A stretch of DNA of 40,044 bases from Poronia punctata (lineage: Eukaryota; Ascomycota; Sordariomycetes; Xylariales; Xylariaceae): assembly GCA_022579005.1 (NCBI GenBank), contig MU401748.1:1-40044 (forward strand). The letters are read 5' to 3'. Positions 23,759 to 33,510 of this stretch are shown piece after piece. The position numbers and the translations under genes were made by a program. How positions within the stretch are numbered: position 1 is the stretch's first letter; each line of letters starts with the position of its first letter. The notes under the pieces are model-generated. The model did not search any database. It was not told the origin of the DNA and saw only the letters and a program-made list of their open reading frames with translations.

Positions 23759-24700
23759 TTATGCGATGGTCTCGTTTAACAACGGATGACTTCCGTGCCC
23801 AGAAGACCTGAGCTGTATCTGCATACTCTCCAACACCCTCTGCTTCATCTCACGCGATGTAGCCGTAAGATCCAGCCCGGGAAAGCCGCCATGCGCACTA
23901 CTAAACTCATAGTCCTTCAGAATTGCCCACATACGCTCAATGTCATCAGGGCCCAGTGGGATCATATTGGGAATACTCCACATGAAAGAGAAGGAATTCA
24001 AACCTTGCGGCCTACTGCGCGCTGTGCCCACGGCGTCGGCTTCCCAACTGCCCAACCCTGCCGGCGTCATATAAAGCGTATCGGCTACAAGCAACCTGCC
24101 CTGGCGCAGCAACACCACCGAGCCGGGGAAATGGCCCCCTAGCTTCAAGACCGTGGTGCCGAACACTTCCGTCGCGGTCTCGGTAAGGAAGATTTGATAT
24201 TTCTCGTCTCGCTGCGCTAGCCACTGCTTGTCTTCCGCCGCCACATATACCGGACAGTCGAAGGTGCGAGCCCACAAAAGGTTCGCAGTGTAAAAGTGCG
24301 GGTGCGAGATGACGATGGCTTTAAGCCCGCCTAATTCCCGGATCCGGGCGACCGTCTCGTCGTCGAGATATGTGATGCAGTCGAAGAGGACGTTGCCCTC
24401 TGGTGTGCGCACAAGTATCGCGCGCTGGCCTATGGCAACTTTGGGCTGGGTGTTGATGGCTATCAAGTTGTCTGGGTCGACAGATATGGGCGTGAATGTG
24501 TTTTCGTGGCCCTGGGAGCGGAGTTCGCCCAAGGTGGTGAAGGCTTGTCCAGTTGGGGGCGTGTATTGCCGCGGGTCGTCACATATGAAGCATGTTGTTA
24601 CTTTTTGTCTGTCCTCGGTTGGGAATTGAGTCCCGCACGTTGCGCAGATAAGCCACGAGTCGGTGCTCTTGGGATCGTAGGAACCGGTTTGGGATGTCAT
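23759..24700 (-). CDS. MBL-fold hydrolase with N-terminal zinc-ribbon-like motif
   Basis: Single-exon 313-aa protein. The start chosen is ATG 24700; the frame is open for 26 more codons upstream but has no ATG there. An N-terminal pair CATC (Cys19/22) and CFIC (Cys37/40) looks like a small zinc-binding knuckle. The metallo-beta-lactamase-like core follows: strand VLFDCITYLDD, the motif ISHPHFY (His133/His135), GGHFPGS (His190), VADTLY (Asp207) and SAHGGF (His270). The HxHxDH motif is reduced to HPHFY, with Phe-Tyr at the Asp-His positions, so one metal site may be missing or altered. Fungal proteins of this type are usually annotated only as MBL-fold hydrolases; the substrate is unknown. It is divergent from the amidase gene. 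Confidence 0.85.
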   Translation of the reverse strand: MTSQTGSYDPKSTDSWLICATCGTQFPTEDRQKVTTCFICDDPRQYTPPTGQAFTTLGELRSQGHENTFTPISVDPDNLIAINTQPKVAIGQRAILVRTPEGNVLFDCITYLDDETVARIRELGGLKAIVISHPHFYTANLLWARTFDCPVYVAAEDKQWLAQRDEKYQIFLTETATEVFGTTVLKLGGHFPGSVVLLRQGRLLVADTLYMTPAGLGSWEADAVGTARSRPQGLNSFSFMWSIPNMIPLGPDDIERMWAILKDYEFSSAHGGFPGLDLTATSREMKQRVLESMQIQLRSSGHGSHPLLNETIA

Positions 24701-25755
24701 TATCACCGAGATTGTAGTTATTAAGGCGCGACGAAGACGATATTTCAACCGAAATACTGAATATATTGCAGCTATCAAATATTTTCTACATATGGGCGTA
24801 ATAGAGAGGACGAGCTACTCTGGCATACGGCTATTCTTATTTATCAGGCACCGGTGGATGCTGCAAATGACGTAGCATTGACTCCTCATGACGACGGCGT
24901 ATTTGTCGACGAGGCCCACGATTCTTACATACCTCCATATATCTACACGTACACGTAGGTACTATGCCTAAGGTATTCCCTAACGTCTATGGACTATTGG
25001 TAAGAAGGTACGTGTGTACATTTCCGAAATACGGAGCGGAGGTGCCCGTGCTACACGCCTGCAGGTACATGCAAGCAGCTCTCCCCGCTCAAGTTGCTCC
25101 CCGCCAACGGATATAGGCCGTGAGCGGTATATTGAAGCTCTGCGTTGCTAGGCTAACGCCAGTAATAATCAGAATACCTAGCAGTTCCTAGGTTAGGCCG
25201 ATAGGCGGGGGAGTCCCTGGGGAGATAGGGCAGTTGCGATGGTGGGGTAATGCGGAGGCTGGGGAGGTCTTAGACCCCCTAGCTCGGAATTGCTGGGAAA
25301 CTGAGGCTTTCATTCCCCTGGGAGGAAGTTCTATGCGGTTTAGCTCGCCCGGTTAGTAACGGGTTTCGGTAGCCGATGAAATGAGATAGATCCCCTGTAT
25401 CTGGTCTAGGCATTATCTCCTTTTATTAACGGTGACCATGTGCGCCTACCCCGGACCTTATCTCGCCCACATTGGTACGAGAAGGGACGTGGCTGGTCAC
25501 GAAGATAGGAAGCACAATAATCATCCGATTATCTTGCAGGAAGTTGCGACTCGCCATAATCACTCATGATAGCAGCTCATCTCGTTGCTTTTAAGTAACC
25601 TTCTTCACCATTAACAGCTTCACTCTTTGGTGGCTTGCTTCCTCCCAGCCTCCGTTTTTCCTTGTTCTTCAGTCTCTGGCTAGATACAGAGCTACATAAA
25701 TAAAGACAAAGCCTCTACATCCACACGTGGACATCCTTCATCCTTATTTGGGAAA
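24701..25755. promoter_or_regulatory. Divergent promoter of MBL-fold and amidase genes with a GATA cluster
   Basis: About 1.05 kb between opposed start codons. Six HGATAR sites lie in the 312 bp at 25223-25534: AGATAG at 25223, 25384 and 25503, and TTATCT (AGATAA on the other strand) at 25413, 25458 and 25529. Roughly one would be expected by chance. HGATAR is the binding word of AreA/NIT2-type nitrogen regulators, and these sites lie about 220-530 bp upstream of the amidase start. Confidence 0.55.
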
Positions 25756-27587
25756 ATGGTGTTCTTCCTCGACTACCTTCAGCATAAACGCGACTGGTGA
25801 GTATAAAACCATGGGTTACTCCACGTCTGGTCACAATGGCCCGCTTTATACCCTTCCTTCCACTTACACATGTACAGCAACTTCAAGCAAAATGAGCGTG
25901 CTAAAAAGATCAAGGCGCTGGCTCAATATCACGGGCCCTTCGTACCCTTAGATCGGGAGATTGTAGATAAACCGATAGAGGAATTGGTCGAGGGAGTCCA
26001 TAATGGCTCAATTCAACCCTCAGATCTCCTGGCCACTTACAGCAAGGTGGCGTTGAAAGCCCACGAAAAGACAAACTGCGTCACGGAAGTCATGATACCA
26101 GAGGCCGAAGGGTGGATCAAGGATGGCTCGATCAACTTCAAAGGGCCCTTGGCTGGTATACCAGTCAGCTTAAAGGATACCATCAACGTCGGCGGTTTCG
26201 ATTCCACTGTGGGCTTCAGTAGTTTTGTAGGCAAGACGTATGCGGAAGATGGCCCGACCGTCCGGTTGTTAAAAGATGCTGGCGCCGTTCCTTACGTCAA
26301 GACAGCCTGTCCTATCACTCTGCTCAGCTTCGAGTCTACTAACGACGTATGGGGACGTTGCACAAATCCTCATAACAGCAAATACTCCCCCGGCGGTTCT
26401 ACTGGCGGCGAGTCTGCGCTTCTCGCCATGGGCGGCAGGATAGGAATCGGCAGTGACGTGGCCGGTAGCGTCCGTGTGCCTGCTCATTTCTCCGGCATCT
26501 ACTCGCTGCGGTGCTCGACGGGAAGGTGGCCAAAGGCGGGCTTTTCCACTAGTATGCCTGGTCAGGAGGGTGTGCCGAGTGTCTACAGCCCTATGACACG
26601 TACCTTGAACGACCTGACGTACTTTACCCGAGCCGTCATCGGAATGCAACCGTGGAAGTACGACTACTCCGTCCATCCCCTTGCTTGGCGTTCTGATATC
26701 GAGAAAGAGTATGCGACGAAAAGCAAGCTACGGGTAGGTATCATGCGCACAGATGGCGTTGTCGACCCTAGTCCTGCATGTCGTCGGGCCCTCGAGCAGA
26801 CGGAAGAGGCCTTGAAGCTTGCCGGGCACGAGATTGTAGAGATCGATCCCCCTTCACCCTATGAAGCGTTGTACCTTGGCGCACACCTTTTAAACGCCGA
26901 TGGTTGCCAGATGTTCAGATCTTTTATGCGATACGGCGAGTGGAACGACAGAGGGGCCGATCAGCTGGACTGGCTCATGCGACTCTCTAGGCCACTCAAG
27001 TACATATACTACCTATGGGTCAAGTATGTTCGCAGAGACAACATCTGGGCTGGTCTCATCAAGGGATGGCACCAGAAGAGTGCTTATGAGAACTGGCAGC
27101 TCGTGGCGAAGCGTGAAGCCTATCGGAGCAAATGGTTCGAATGGTGGAACAAGGCGGGGATCGACTTCATCCTGGCGCCCACAAACGCCACCCCGGCTGT
27201 TCCCCATGATGGGATGAAAGATGCAGTGAGCAGCTGCGGATACACATTCATGTTCAACGTGGTATGATATGGTCCCTTGTGTAACCCTTGGCCGGGGACT
27301 GTTGAGAACGTAGCTAACATTATTAGCTTGATTACACTGCCGGCTGCATCCCGATCACACATGTCGACAAGGAGCTCGATCAGCTTCCATCGGGCTTCAG
27401 TATCCGTAAACTCAACGGTGTTGCGCAAGGAGCTTACAAACTATACGATGCCCAGGCTATGCACGGCCTGCCAGTCGGAATACAGGTTATAGGAAGAAGA
27501 CTCGAGGAGGAAAAGGTCCTGAGCATTATGAAGAGGGTTGAGGATGCATTAGGTGAGGACAGGTATCAGCTCCTCGAGCTCGACTAA
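25756..27587 (+). CDS. Acetamidase-like amidase (amidase signature family)
   Basis: Hydrolyses amides to the acid and ammonia; relatives such as AmdS supply nitrogen. There are three exons: 25756-25796, 25878-27261 and 27327-27587. Introns are 81 bp (GTGAGT..ACAG) and 65 bp (GTATGA..TTAG, branch GCTAAC). The 561-aa product has the family's usual length. Exon 1 encodes MVFFLDYLQHKRD and joins to CNFKQNERAKK. The Ser-Ser-Lys triad is in place: Lys113 in VSLKDTINV, Ser188 in SPGGSTGGES, and Ser211 in GSDVAGSVRVP. GGST replaces the more common GGSS, but the Thr is at the non-catalytic neighbour and the loop to the nucleophile is one residue shorter than in FAAH. The C-terminal exon carries LDYTAGCIPITHVDKELD and GLPVGIQVIGRR. 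The substrate is not predictable. GATA sites upstream suggest nitrogen control. Confidence 0.93.
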
Positions 27588-28067
27588 AAGATGGTTCTCG
27601 GAGATGTCCGGCTTGAGCAGAGCGTCAGGCCATGCTAAATCGTCAGTTATTTCAAGAGGAGTGTAATAGGTATCATGTGGTAGAAAGCGACGTGGATATG
27701 AGCATATTTCCTGCTTGTACGACACTAATGATCCCCCTCTAGTGGTCGGGACACAGCTGTATGCCACCCCATTGCCGAGGTGACATTGGACGCTACAGTC
27801 CAGGTTATGCTGGCTAAGTTGGCTGCGGTTGAATTCCTGTGGTCTAGAATTACTGACCCAAGACTCCAAAGGTTGGTTGCCATCCGGACAAGTCTCAGAA
27901 GGAGATTCGGAAAATGAGACAACGAGGACAACAAATAGGAACCATTTTGTTTTCCCATATGTTGTTAGTTTTGTTTTGTCGGGCATTCCTTCAATCGTCT
28001 TGGCGAGTTTGGTGCATATGATCCTGCCGACTTAATAGGTACGGATTTCCAACATTTCCAAGTTTTC
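27588..28067. other. Convergent intergenic region after the amidase
   Basis: About 480 bp between facing stop codons, presumably both 3' UTRs. A minus-strand open frame at 27549-27986 (145 codons, hydrophobic segment near its start, five Cys) crosses most of it. It overlaps the amidase C-terminus and is not accepted as a gene. Confidence 0.4.
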
Positions 28068-28802
28068 TTAATATTTTTGTTCCTCTTCATCTTCATCGTC
28101 AACATATGCAATGAGAAGTTCCAATGACTCCTCGACATCGAGCGTATGGATTGAATAACTGTTTGCCTTGACACTTAGGTCATCCATGTCGGCTAGCAGG
28201 TCCCGACGCGCAACAACCCGCCGCTCTTTAGGCGTCATGAACTCCACGATGCGCAGCATGACATCGGCCAGAGTGCCATCCCACTTGTAACATTCGCGCA
28301 CCTCTGAACCAAAGGTGCCCTCGGCTAGAAGAATCAACTTGCCGATCTTGGCGAGCGTTTCAACAGCGCTCAGCTTTCTGCCGATAGAACTCCGGACATG
28401 GGCCTTGTCGGCGATAGTTCTGATGTAGCGTTCTATTTGTCCAACTGCCTCGCACGCCATTTCGTTCTGCCCGCGATCCCGCTTGTTAGGATACCGCAAA
28501 TACAGACTGTACCAGATATCGCTGCTGTATTGCTTAAAGTCATCTGCCACATTCAGTTCCCTTCGGAGTTGGTCCTCGTGGTAGGCTCTGACCAAGGATT
28601 GCGCTTCTGGTAACTTATCTGCCAGTTCGCAGAGAAGACGCTCCATGGTACCCTGGTCAAATTTGTTTATCATTTCCTCGATTGGAACTGTTGGGGATGA
28701 CTGCGCCGCTGGCGGCTGTGGAATTGATGGCTGCGGGGAAGTTGATGGCACATGGGATGGGCCGATAGAATCTTGCCTCGCTCTCTTTGCTGAGCTATTC
28801 AT
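28068..28802 (-). CDS. Hypothetical protein, weakly Cut8/Sts1-like
   Basis: Single-exon 244-aa open frame starting at the only sensible ATG. Residues 1-40 are Ser/Pro-rich with a small basic cluster (AKRARQD) that could be a nuclear signal. The middle is helical, with MERLLCELADKLPEAQSLV near 54, which faintly resembles the start of the proteasome-tethering Cut8/Sts1 fold. A second helical stretch follows, with VETLAKIGKLILLAEG and WDGTLADVMLRIVEFM. The C-terminus is highly acidic (DDEDEEEQ). I do not firmly recognise the family: the Cut8 comparison is by overall pattern only, and the protein could belong to an uncharacterised fungal family. It is convergent with the amidase. Confidence 0.65.
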   Translation of the reverse strand: MNSSAKRARQDSIGPSHVPSTSPQPSIPQPPAAQSSPTVPIEEMINKFDQGTMERLLCELADKLPEAQSLVRAYHEDQLRRELNVADDFKQYSSDIWYSLYLRYPNKRDRGQNEMACEAVGQIERYIRTIADKAHVRSSIGRKLSAVETLAKIGKLILLAEGTFGSEVRECYKWDGTLADVMLRIVEFMTPKERRVVARRDLLADMDDLSVKANSYSIHTLDVEESLELLIAYVDDEDEEEQKY

Positions 28803-30639
28803 AATGGACTCGAATTGACGAGAAATAGAACTAGAAGGATCGCTAGAACACGGGAGATTGAAAGAGGTGTAAGATGTGTCCTTGGTGTTGACAGATTGGG
28901 TAGTCTGTAGATGAGTCGGTAGGCAAAAAACTCACTTTGCTTGTTGTTTTAGATTCTGCAAAAACTTTTATTTTATAAAGAGGAACAGTACGAATATGGA
29001 CGGCTTAACGCACTCATAGATATGGGAGTACGTATGCCATTGGTTGAAGGTTAATTACCCCGTTAACTTAAGTTGGGAAGTACCTACGAGTAGCGCCCCA
29101 ACCTTGGTAAAAAGGTCACGGGTGCATACGAGGAGACAGCATTATGGTTGCATTGGAGTGATCGTACCTGCCATGTACATGTTCACATGAGAAACATTCA
29201 TGAAAACACTGTTTGAATCAAGAGTTTCTTCTGTAGTTTTACGAGTACGAGTGATTAAATTACCTAGCAATATGGGCTCTTGGAGTCTTGGGAGTTCAAG
29301 AGAAAAAGCGTAGCTTGACGCGCTGGAACATGTATTACGCGATAATCTAAGCGGGATGCCGCGACGCCGGACGCGACGCCACATGACTTGTTGGTTCCTA
29401 CTAGGCTGATTCCATTCTGAGCCGGCCCAGTCGAGCACACCGATAGTATACATGTAATGTTGCAAATTACGTAATATCCGTGATTACTTCACGTAGTCGA
29501 CCTGGCAGCGCTGGCATCTGTACCACCGGGTCAGCATTACGAGTACAGCGAGAACGTTAGCTTACTCGTAGATATCTTGTTGTCGGTTTTGGTACCGGTA
29601 TGATGCGGGAACGCGATACAAATATTTTTCTGACCTTTTGATATTAATGGGTAGTGGGAGAGCACAGGCCTACCGGTACACTGGGAGCTCCATGCAGCGA
29701 TATTTTTCTATTACGCACGCTAACGTTCGATTGTGCCACGGTTCCATGTTCGAAGTATACTCGGAGTACTACCGCACTGCTCTATGACTTGCGATCGCAA
29801 AGTTATGGACAACAGCGATGTCGGCCAGGCCCTGTAGATTGACAAGCATGGCCTCGTCCACACGAGCACCTAGGTTTCTCGTTGTTGTACAAGCAATTGT
29901 CCACAGTTAGAGATTATTGTCGTTCAACATGCAGTTGTCCCTTCCGGTTAACAAGTTCATCACGCCGGGTGGACCCATGTTCTCCTAGATCGCTCCGAAG
30001 GAATCTTGAGGACGGAGGGACATCGAGGTGAGTGCCAGCGCCGCTTTGGGGGAACATATATATGTTTATCTTCTGGCTCTTACGGTAAGCACCTACGTGT
30101 CTTCTGCCGCAATTGTAGAGTTTTGATAGAATACCAAATTAAAGCCGTATCCCAAAAAGTGAATGCCCTTCCTTCATGCTTTGCCGCCGCTGGTAGACCA
30201 TTCACGATGGGCGGCATTACTAGGGATAGGATTTAACTTCACATTGTAGCGCAGCGGTTGAGAGCTCTAGAACCGCATGAGATCAGAAATCTGTTAGAAG
30301 AGAAGACTTGATGTAAAAGATGGAGAGGGGATTTATCCATAAAACGTCGTCCCTTGCAAGGACAGTCTTCAAGTATAGCGAGAAAACTCCAATCAGTACA
30401 ACATGAACAAGAATAGAGTCTGGTACCTTATCGTGACTTCTTGCGGTGTAGCTGTGGAATTCATGTATTTACTGGAGATCACATAGGCTTGCGCTACCTG
30501 TGTGGTCATATCACCCCAATAACAAAGAGTAAAGGGGAGGCCTGGGAGTATCCCTCAAATACCACCCTAGTTGACACCTGTCACACCCCCTCACCGAACA
30601 CAGTCTTTTCTGTCTTATTCTTTTCCCTTGTTGGGGACT
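28803..30639. other. Long intergenic region without a supported gene
   Basis: About 1.8 kb of roughly balanced composition. Only short open frames are present (longest 107 codons, 29142-29465 on the minus strand), overlapping in several frames with no recognisable motif. A sequence matching the pol III A box (TAGCGCAGCGG at 30247) has no B box after it. The promoter of the hypothetical gene should be at the left end. Confidence 0.5.
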
Positions 30640-31552
30640 TCAATATTTAGGAGTCTCCCTATACTTATACGGCATCCAGCCAGCCGGCATATCCCCTCCC
30701 TCGCCCCAGTTCTCCACTCCATTCGCTGTCGAATTGCACGCTTCCCACTTGAGGTTGAGGGCCACTTGGAGATTACCATCGATTGTGCCCTGGGGATCAC
30801 TTGCATCGGGGGTCTCTCCCAAGTCAACGTGTGTTTGGTGGTTGAATTGGATGCGGTATTGGTTGGGGTACACTAGTGCGTAAGGGTTAGCTACGAGGGG
30901 ACTCAGGGGAGGTGGTACACAGAGATTCAGGGGATCGGTCACACACCGAATTCAGGCCAGCATGGTGACCAGTTGGTTCCATTACCGTTGGCTTTGACTT
31001 TGACGTCAAAATCACCGTCGAGCTCTTGTCTCGAACCGACAAAGGTGGTGTCAACCAAGTTGAAGCTACCCTGTCCCATCGTCAACTCCATAATCCAAGT
31101 AGTGCACGAACAAAAGGGGGGAATACCATGCTCCGCGATTTCTTCGCCCATACATGTTCCGCGTTCTCTAATGGGTTCTTCATGTAAGACACTTCCATGT
31201 CCAACTTTGTCCACAACGACGTGACCACTGCGCCCCCGGTAAGCTTCCCCTTGCCGCTCGTCTGTACGTTGTCGACGGCAAACCGCCACCCACCCGGCAT
31301 ATCGCCTAGATCGTTCATCATGACGCAGATGGAGCTGGAAGGGGCGGAATCAGTAGCTGGGTAAGACGCGGCGATGTCGGTGAACCGCCAGGTCAACGCT
31401 TCTGGACTTGTGGTTACGACGAGGGTGTCGGCACCTCGACAGGCGTTTGCCCACCCCAGCTCTAGCGCAGGTACGTTGAATGACTTTGAAGGGGCAGCCG
31501 CTTTGGCTACAACTTGGGCTGCGCCCACGATGGCTATTGTCCTGGTTTTCAT
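30640..31552 (-). CDS. Predicted secreted protein, DUF4360-like
   Basis: Three exons reconstruct a continuous 257-aa protein: 31552-31154, 31070-30947 and 30890-30640. Introns are 83 bp (GTATGG..ACAG) and 56 bp (GTGTGT..GTAG). Both junctions keep the frame, reading LENAEH-GSFNLVDTTF and WPEF-ANPYALVYPNQ. The first ~20 residues (MKTRTIAIVGAAQVVAKAAA) resemble a secretion signal. Four cysteines follow, in NACRG, SICVMM, SPCW and WEAC, enough for two disulfides. The middle segment MPGGWRFAVDNVQTSGKG and the ending DGNLQVALNLKWEAC match my memory of DUF4360, a fungal secreted-protein family of unknown function. The second donor GTGTGT is unusual. If these introns are not real, the gene would be frameshifted instead. 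Confidence 0.65.
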
Positions 31553-32504
31553 CTTGATTACTAGGGACTCGGGGACGGTATCCTTCAGTTGCTTTGCCTT
31601 GTAAGTAATAGGTTTGCTTTGTCCTACTAGTTCCCTGGGAAAGGTGAGGGCCCCTTTTGATATAGATACACTTATGTGGCCTCGGCACTTGGATTATTCT
31701 GTGCCCTTACCTATCTCTCCTATTTGGAGAACCCACTAACATTTAATATACACCTGTATCCTGTAGGTGGTATTTCCCCTTTGATTTCACGCATGGTTAG
31801 GATGCCAATTCCCGAAGTTGAGCTCTGGAGCGGCCTCTGATGTACGGCTAATATCCCCCCCTGCCGTCTTGGGTGACTTTCGCTTGGATATGTGGTTTTG
31901 CTGTTACCACCGGGTATATTGCCAGTTGCCATTATCTTTATTCTTCACTGGGGTGAATTTGCCCGGTTTCGTGTTAACTGGGCGCTCTGTCGTAGGTGTC
32001 CTGAGGTGGGAAGAAAACTTTTCCCCCTCCGTTTAGACCGGCCGCACATATCCAAGTAGCTTGGAAACTTATGTCACTGAGCACTCGAGTTCCTCGGTCT
32101 CTCATTGCATCAGATCGAGTTCGGGCGCAAATTTTATGCGCATGTTCAGCCGAGTCGTGTTTTGTGGTGCCCATCCAGGCGCGCATTAACGGTGTGTTGT
32201 GTCCCCTGACCCGGCACGTCGTTGTGCCTTTAACCGATTGAGCCCCAAGACCGTGAGGGGCTTTGTTGACTTTTGGCAATTCGTGGTCGATGCGTTGGGG
32301 TCGGACATGACTTCCCCGCGGGCTGCGACCGGTCCCCTCAGCAGATCTACTAACCTTTGCATTGCATATACTATACCTGGAGAGATACAAAGGGCTGGAT
32401 GTTGTGTGACTCGTGATTGAGCTGCGCATTGTCTTTGCGGTGGCCCTCGGGCTTTTCTATTTCACTGCTTTTGGTAACCTGGACTGTATCAAGGAGCTTG
32501 AATA
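31553..32504. other. Intergenic, upstream of the secreted-protein gene and tRNA pair
   Basis: About 950 bp. It contains the promoter of the DUF4360-like gene near 31560-31700 and the upstream flank of the tRNA genes. Open frames up to 151 codons (31974-32429, minus) show no domain or splice-supported extension. Confidence 0.5.
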
Positions 32505-32585
32505 GGCACTTTGGCGGAGTGGTTAACGCGCGGGCCTGCTAAGCCCGTTCCTTCGGGAGCGTGAGTTCGAATCTCACAGGTGTCG
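32505..32585 (+). tRNA. tRNA-Ser (anticodon GCT)
   Basis: Class II tRNA with a long variable arm. The acceptor stem GGCACTT pairs with AGGTGTC and is followed by discriminator G. The A box is in GGCGGAGTGG. The anticodon stem CGGGC/GCCCG encloses the loop CTGCTAA, with anticodon GCT at 32538-32540. The variable arm TTCCTTCGGGAGC and T arm GTGAG-TTCGAAT-CTCAC complete it. It reads serine AGY codons. There is no intron and no encoded CCA. No T-run follows it before the next tRNA. Confidence 0.95.
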
Positions 32586-32604
32586 ACAAATTCTTGAGAT
32601 TAAA

Positions 32605-32689
32605 TCTTGAATGGTCTAGTGGTCAGGATACCTGCTTGTCATGATTAGGCAATCCGCAGGTGGCCGGGGTTCGATTCCCCGTTCGAGAG
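32605..32689 (+). tRNA. tRNA-Asp (anticodon GTC) with a 13-nt intron
   Basis: The acceptor stem TCTTGAA pairs with TTCGAGA, then discriminator G. The D arm is GTCT-AGTGGTCA-GGAT. The anticodon stem CCTGC/GCAGG encloses the loop TTGTCA-C with anticodon GTC at 32638-32640. A 13-nt intron (32642-32654) sits after position 37, the canonical eukaryotic site. The T arm is CGGGG-TTCGATT-CCCCG. The mature length is 72 nt. Confidence 0.92.
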
Positions 32690-32690
32690 T

Positions 32691-32698
32691 TTTTTTTT
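32691..32698 (+). terminator. RNA polymerase III terminator
   Basis: A run of T residues directly after tRNA-Asp. It is the first such run downstream of either tRNA and so probably ends transcription of both. Confidence 0.8.
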
Positions 32699-33510
32699 GT
32701 AGCTATGTCACACACTTCTTTGCCTTTTTTTATTCCGACATATTCGATTCATCTACGAATACCTAGTATAGATGCCGAGGTTCTTTAAATGCTACTTGTA
32801 TCTGGGCACAAGAATAGTCCCTGCGACGAGTATACATGACCTGCCTCCGCATTGATCGATGACCTTCGACCTGACATTGACGCCAATTATGAGCTCACTA
32901 GATTCACTGTCGGTCTAGATGGCAGAAGTTACACCTGTGAGTACGATACCTGAGTTTAAGGCATTAACCTAACCCTCTAGCTGTATAATTTTATCAACCC
33001 TACGCTTCAACTTTCGAGTAGTAAATAAAGCCCTCTAGCGACTATTGAGTGGTACACTATCGATTTCCTCCTGAGACCGACCCGAGATTTCGCGAGTATG
33101 GCCGGACCTCGACCATTTTGAGCTACCATTGAAGCTGAGTATACTCATCGTGGTTACTAACAGCGGTTGCCATAAGTGTTTCCTCATCAGACAATGCAAT
33201 ATGTGAAGGCAAGCAGCGAGAATACCTATCGCCGCCGCTTTTGACCGAAACCCAGTAGAGATATTGCGTGACGACAACTAATACTGGCGTTAGATTTCAT
33301 AGTATCACATAATATCGGGAGGCAATGTGTACGTACTCAAGCCATCGCCGGTATGCCCTTGTTTCACTAGTTTGACCAGATTGACCAGCCTTAGAAGTGA
33401 TGCCACCCCACTCCTAAAAGATAGTAGGTAAGCCATGATCATGTCAATACTTAGTTAAGGGATGTAAGTGATACTACCTGCACGGATCCGAGCAAGAAGC
33501 AATAAAAAAA
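32699..33510. other. Intergenic region
   Basis: About 800 bp between the tRNA pair and the monooxygenase remnant. No coding or RNA feature is supported; an 80-codon minus frame at 33035-33277 has no motif. Confidence 0.45.

Noticed and set aside
25727..25951. Alternative 74-codon frame across amidase intron 1
   Set aside because: It runs through the donor and acceptor of the intron whose removal gives the expected amidase N-terminus.
27549..27986. 145-codon minus-strand open frame with a hydrophobic N-terminal segment and five Cys
   Set aside because: It overlaps the amidase C-terminal exon and the 3' UTR space of two convergent genes, has no recognisable family, and its length is compatible with chance.
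30247..30300. tRNA-like A box (TAGCGCAGCGG), possible SINE head
   Set aside because: No B box or T-arm follows at the required distance and no cloverleaf can be drawn.
30640..31552. Calling the secreted-protein locus a frameshifted pseudogene
   Set aside because: Two short introns with GT..AG ends restore one continuous reading frame and conserved-looking sequence, so splicing is the simpler explanation.
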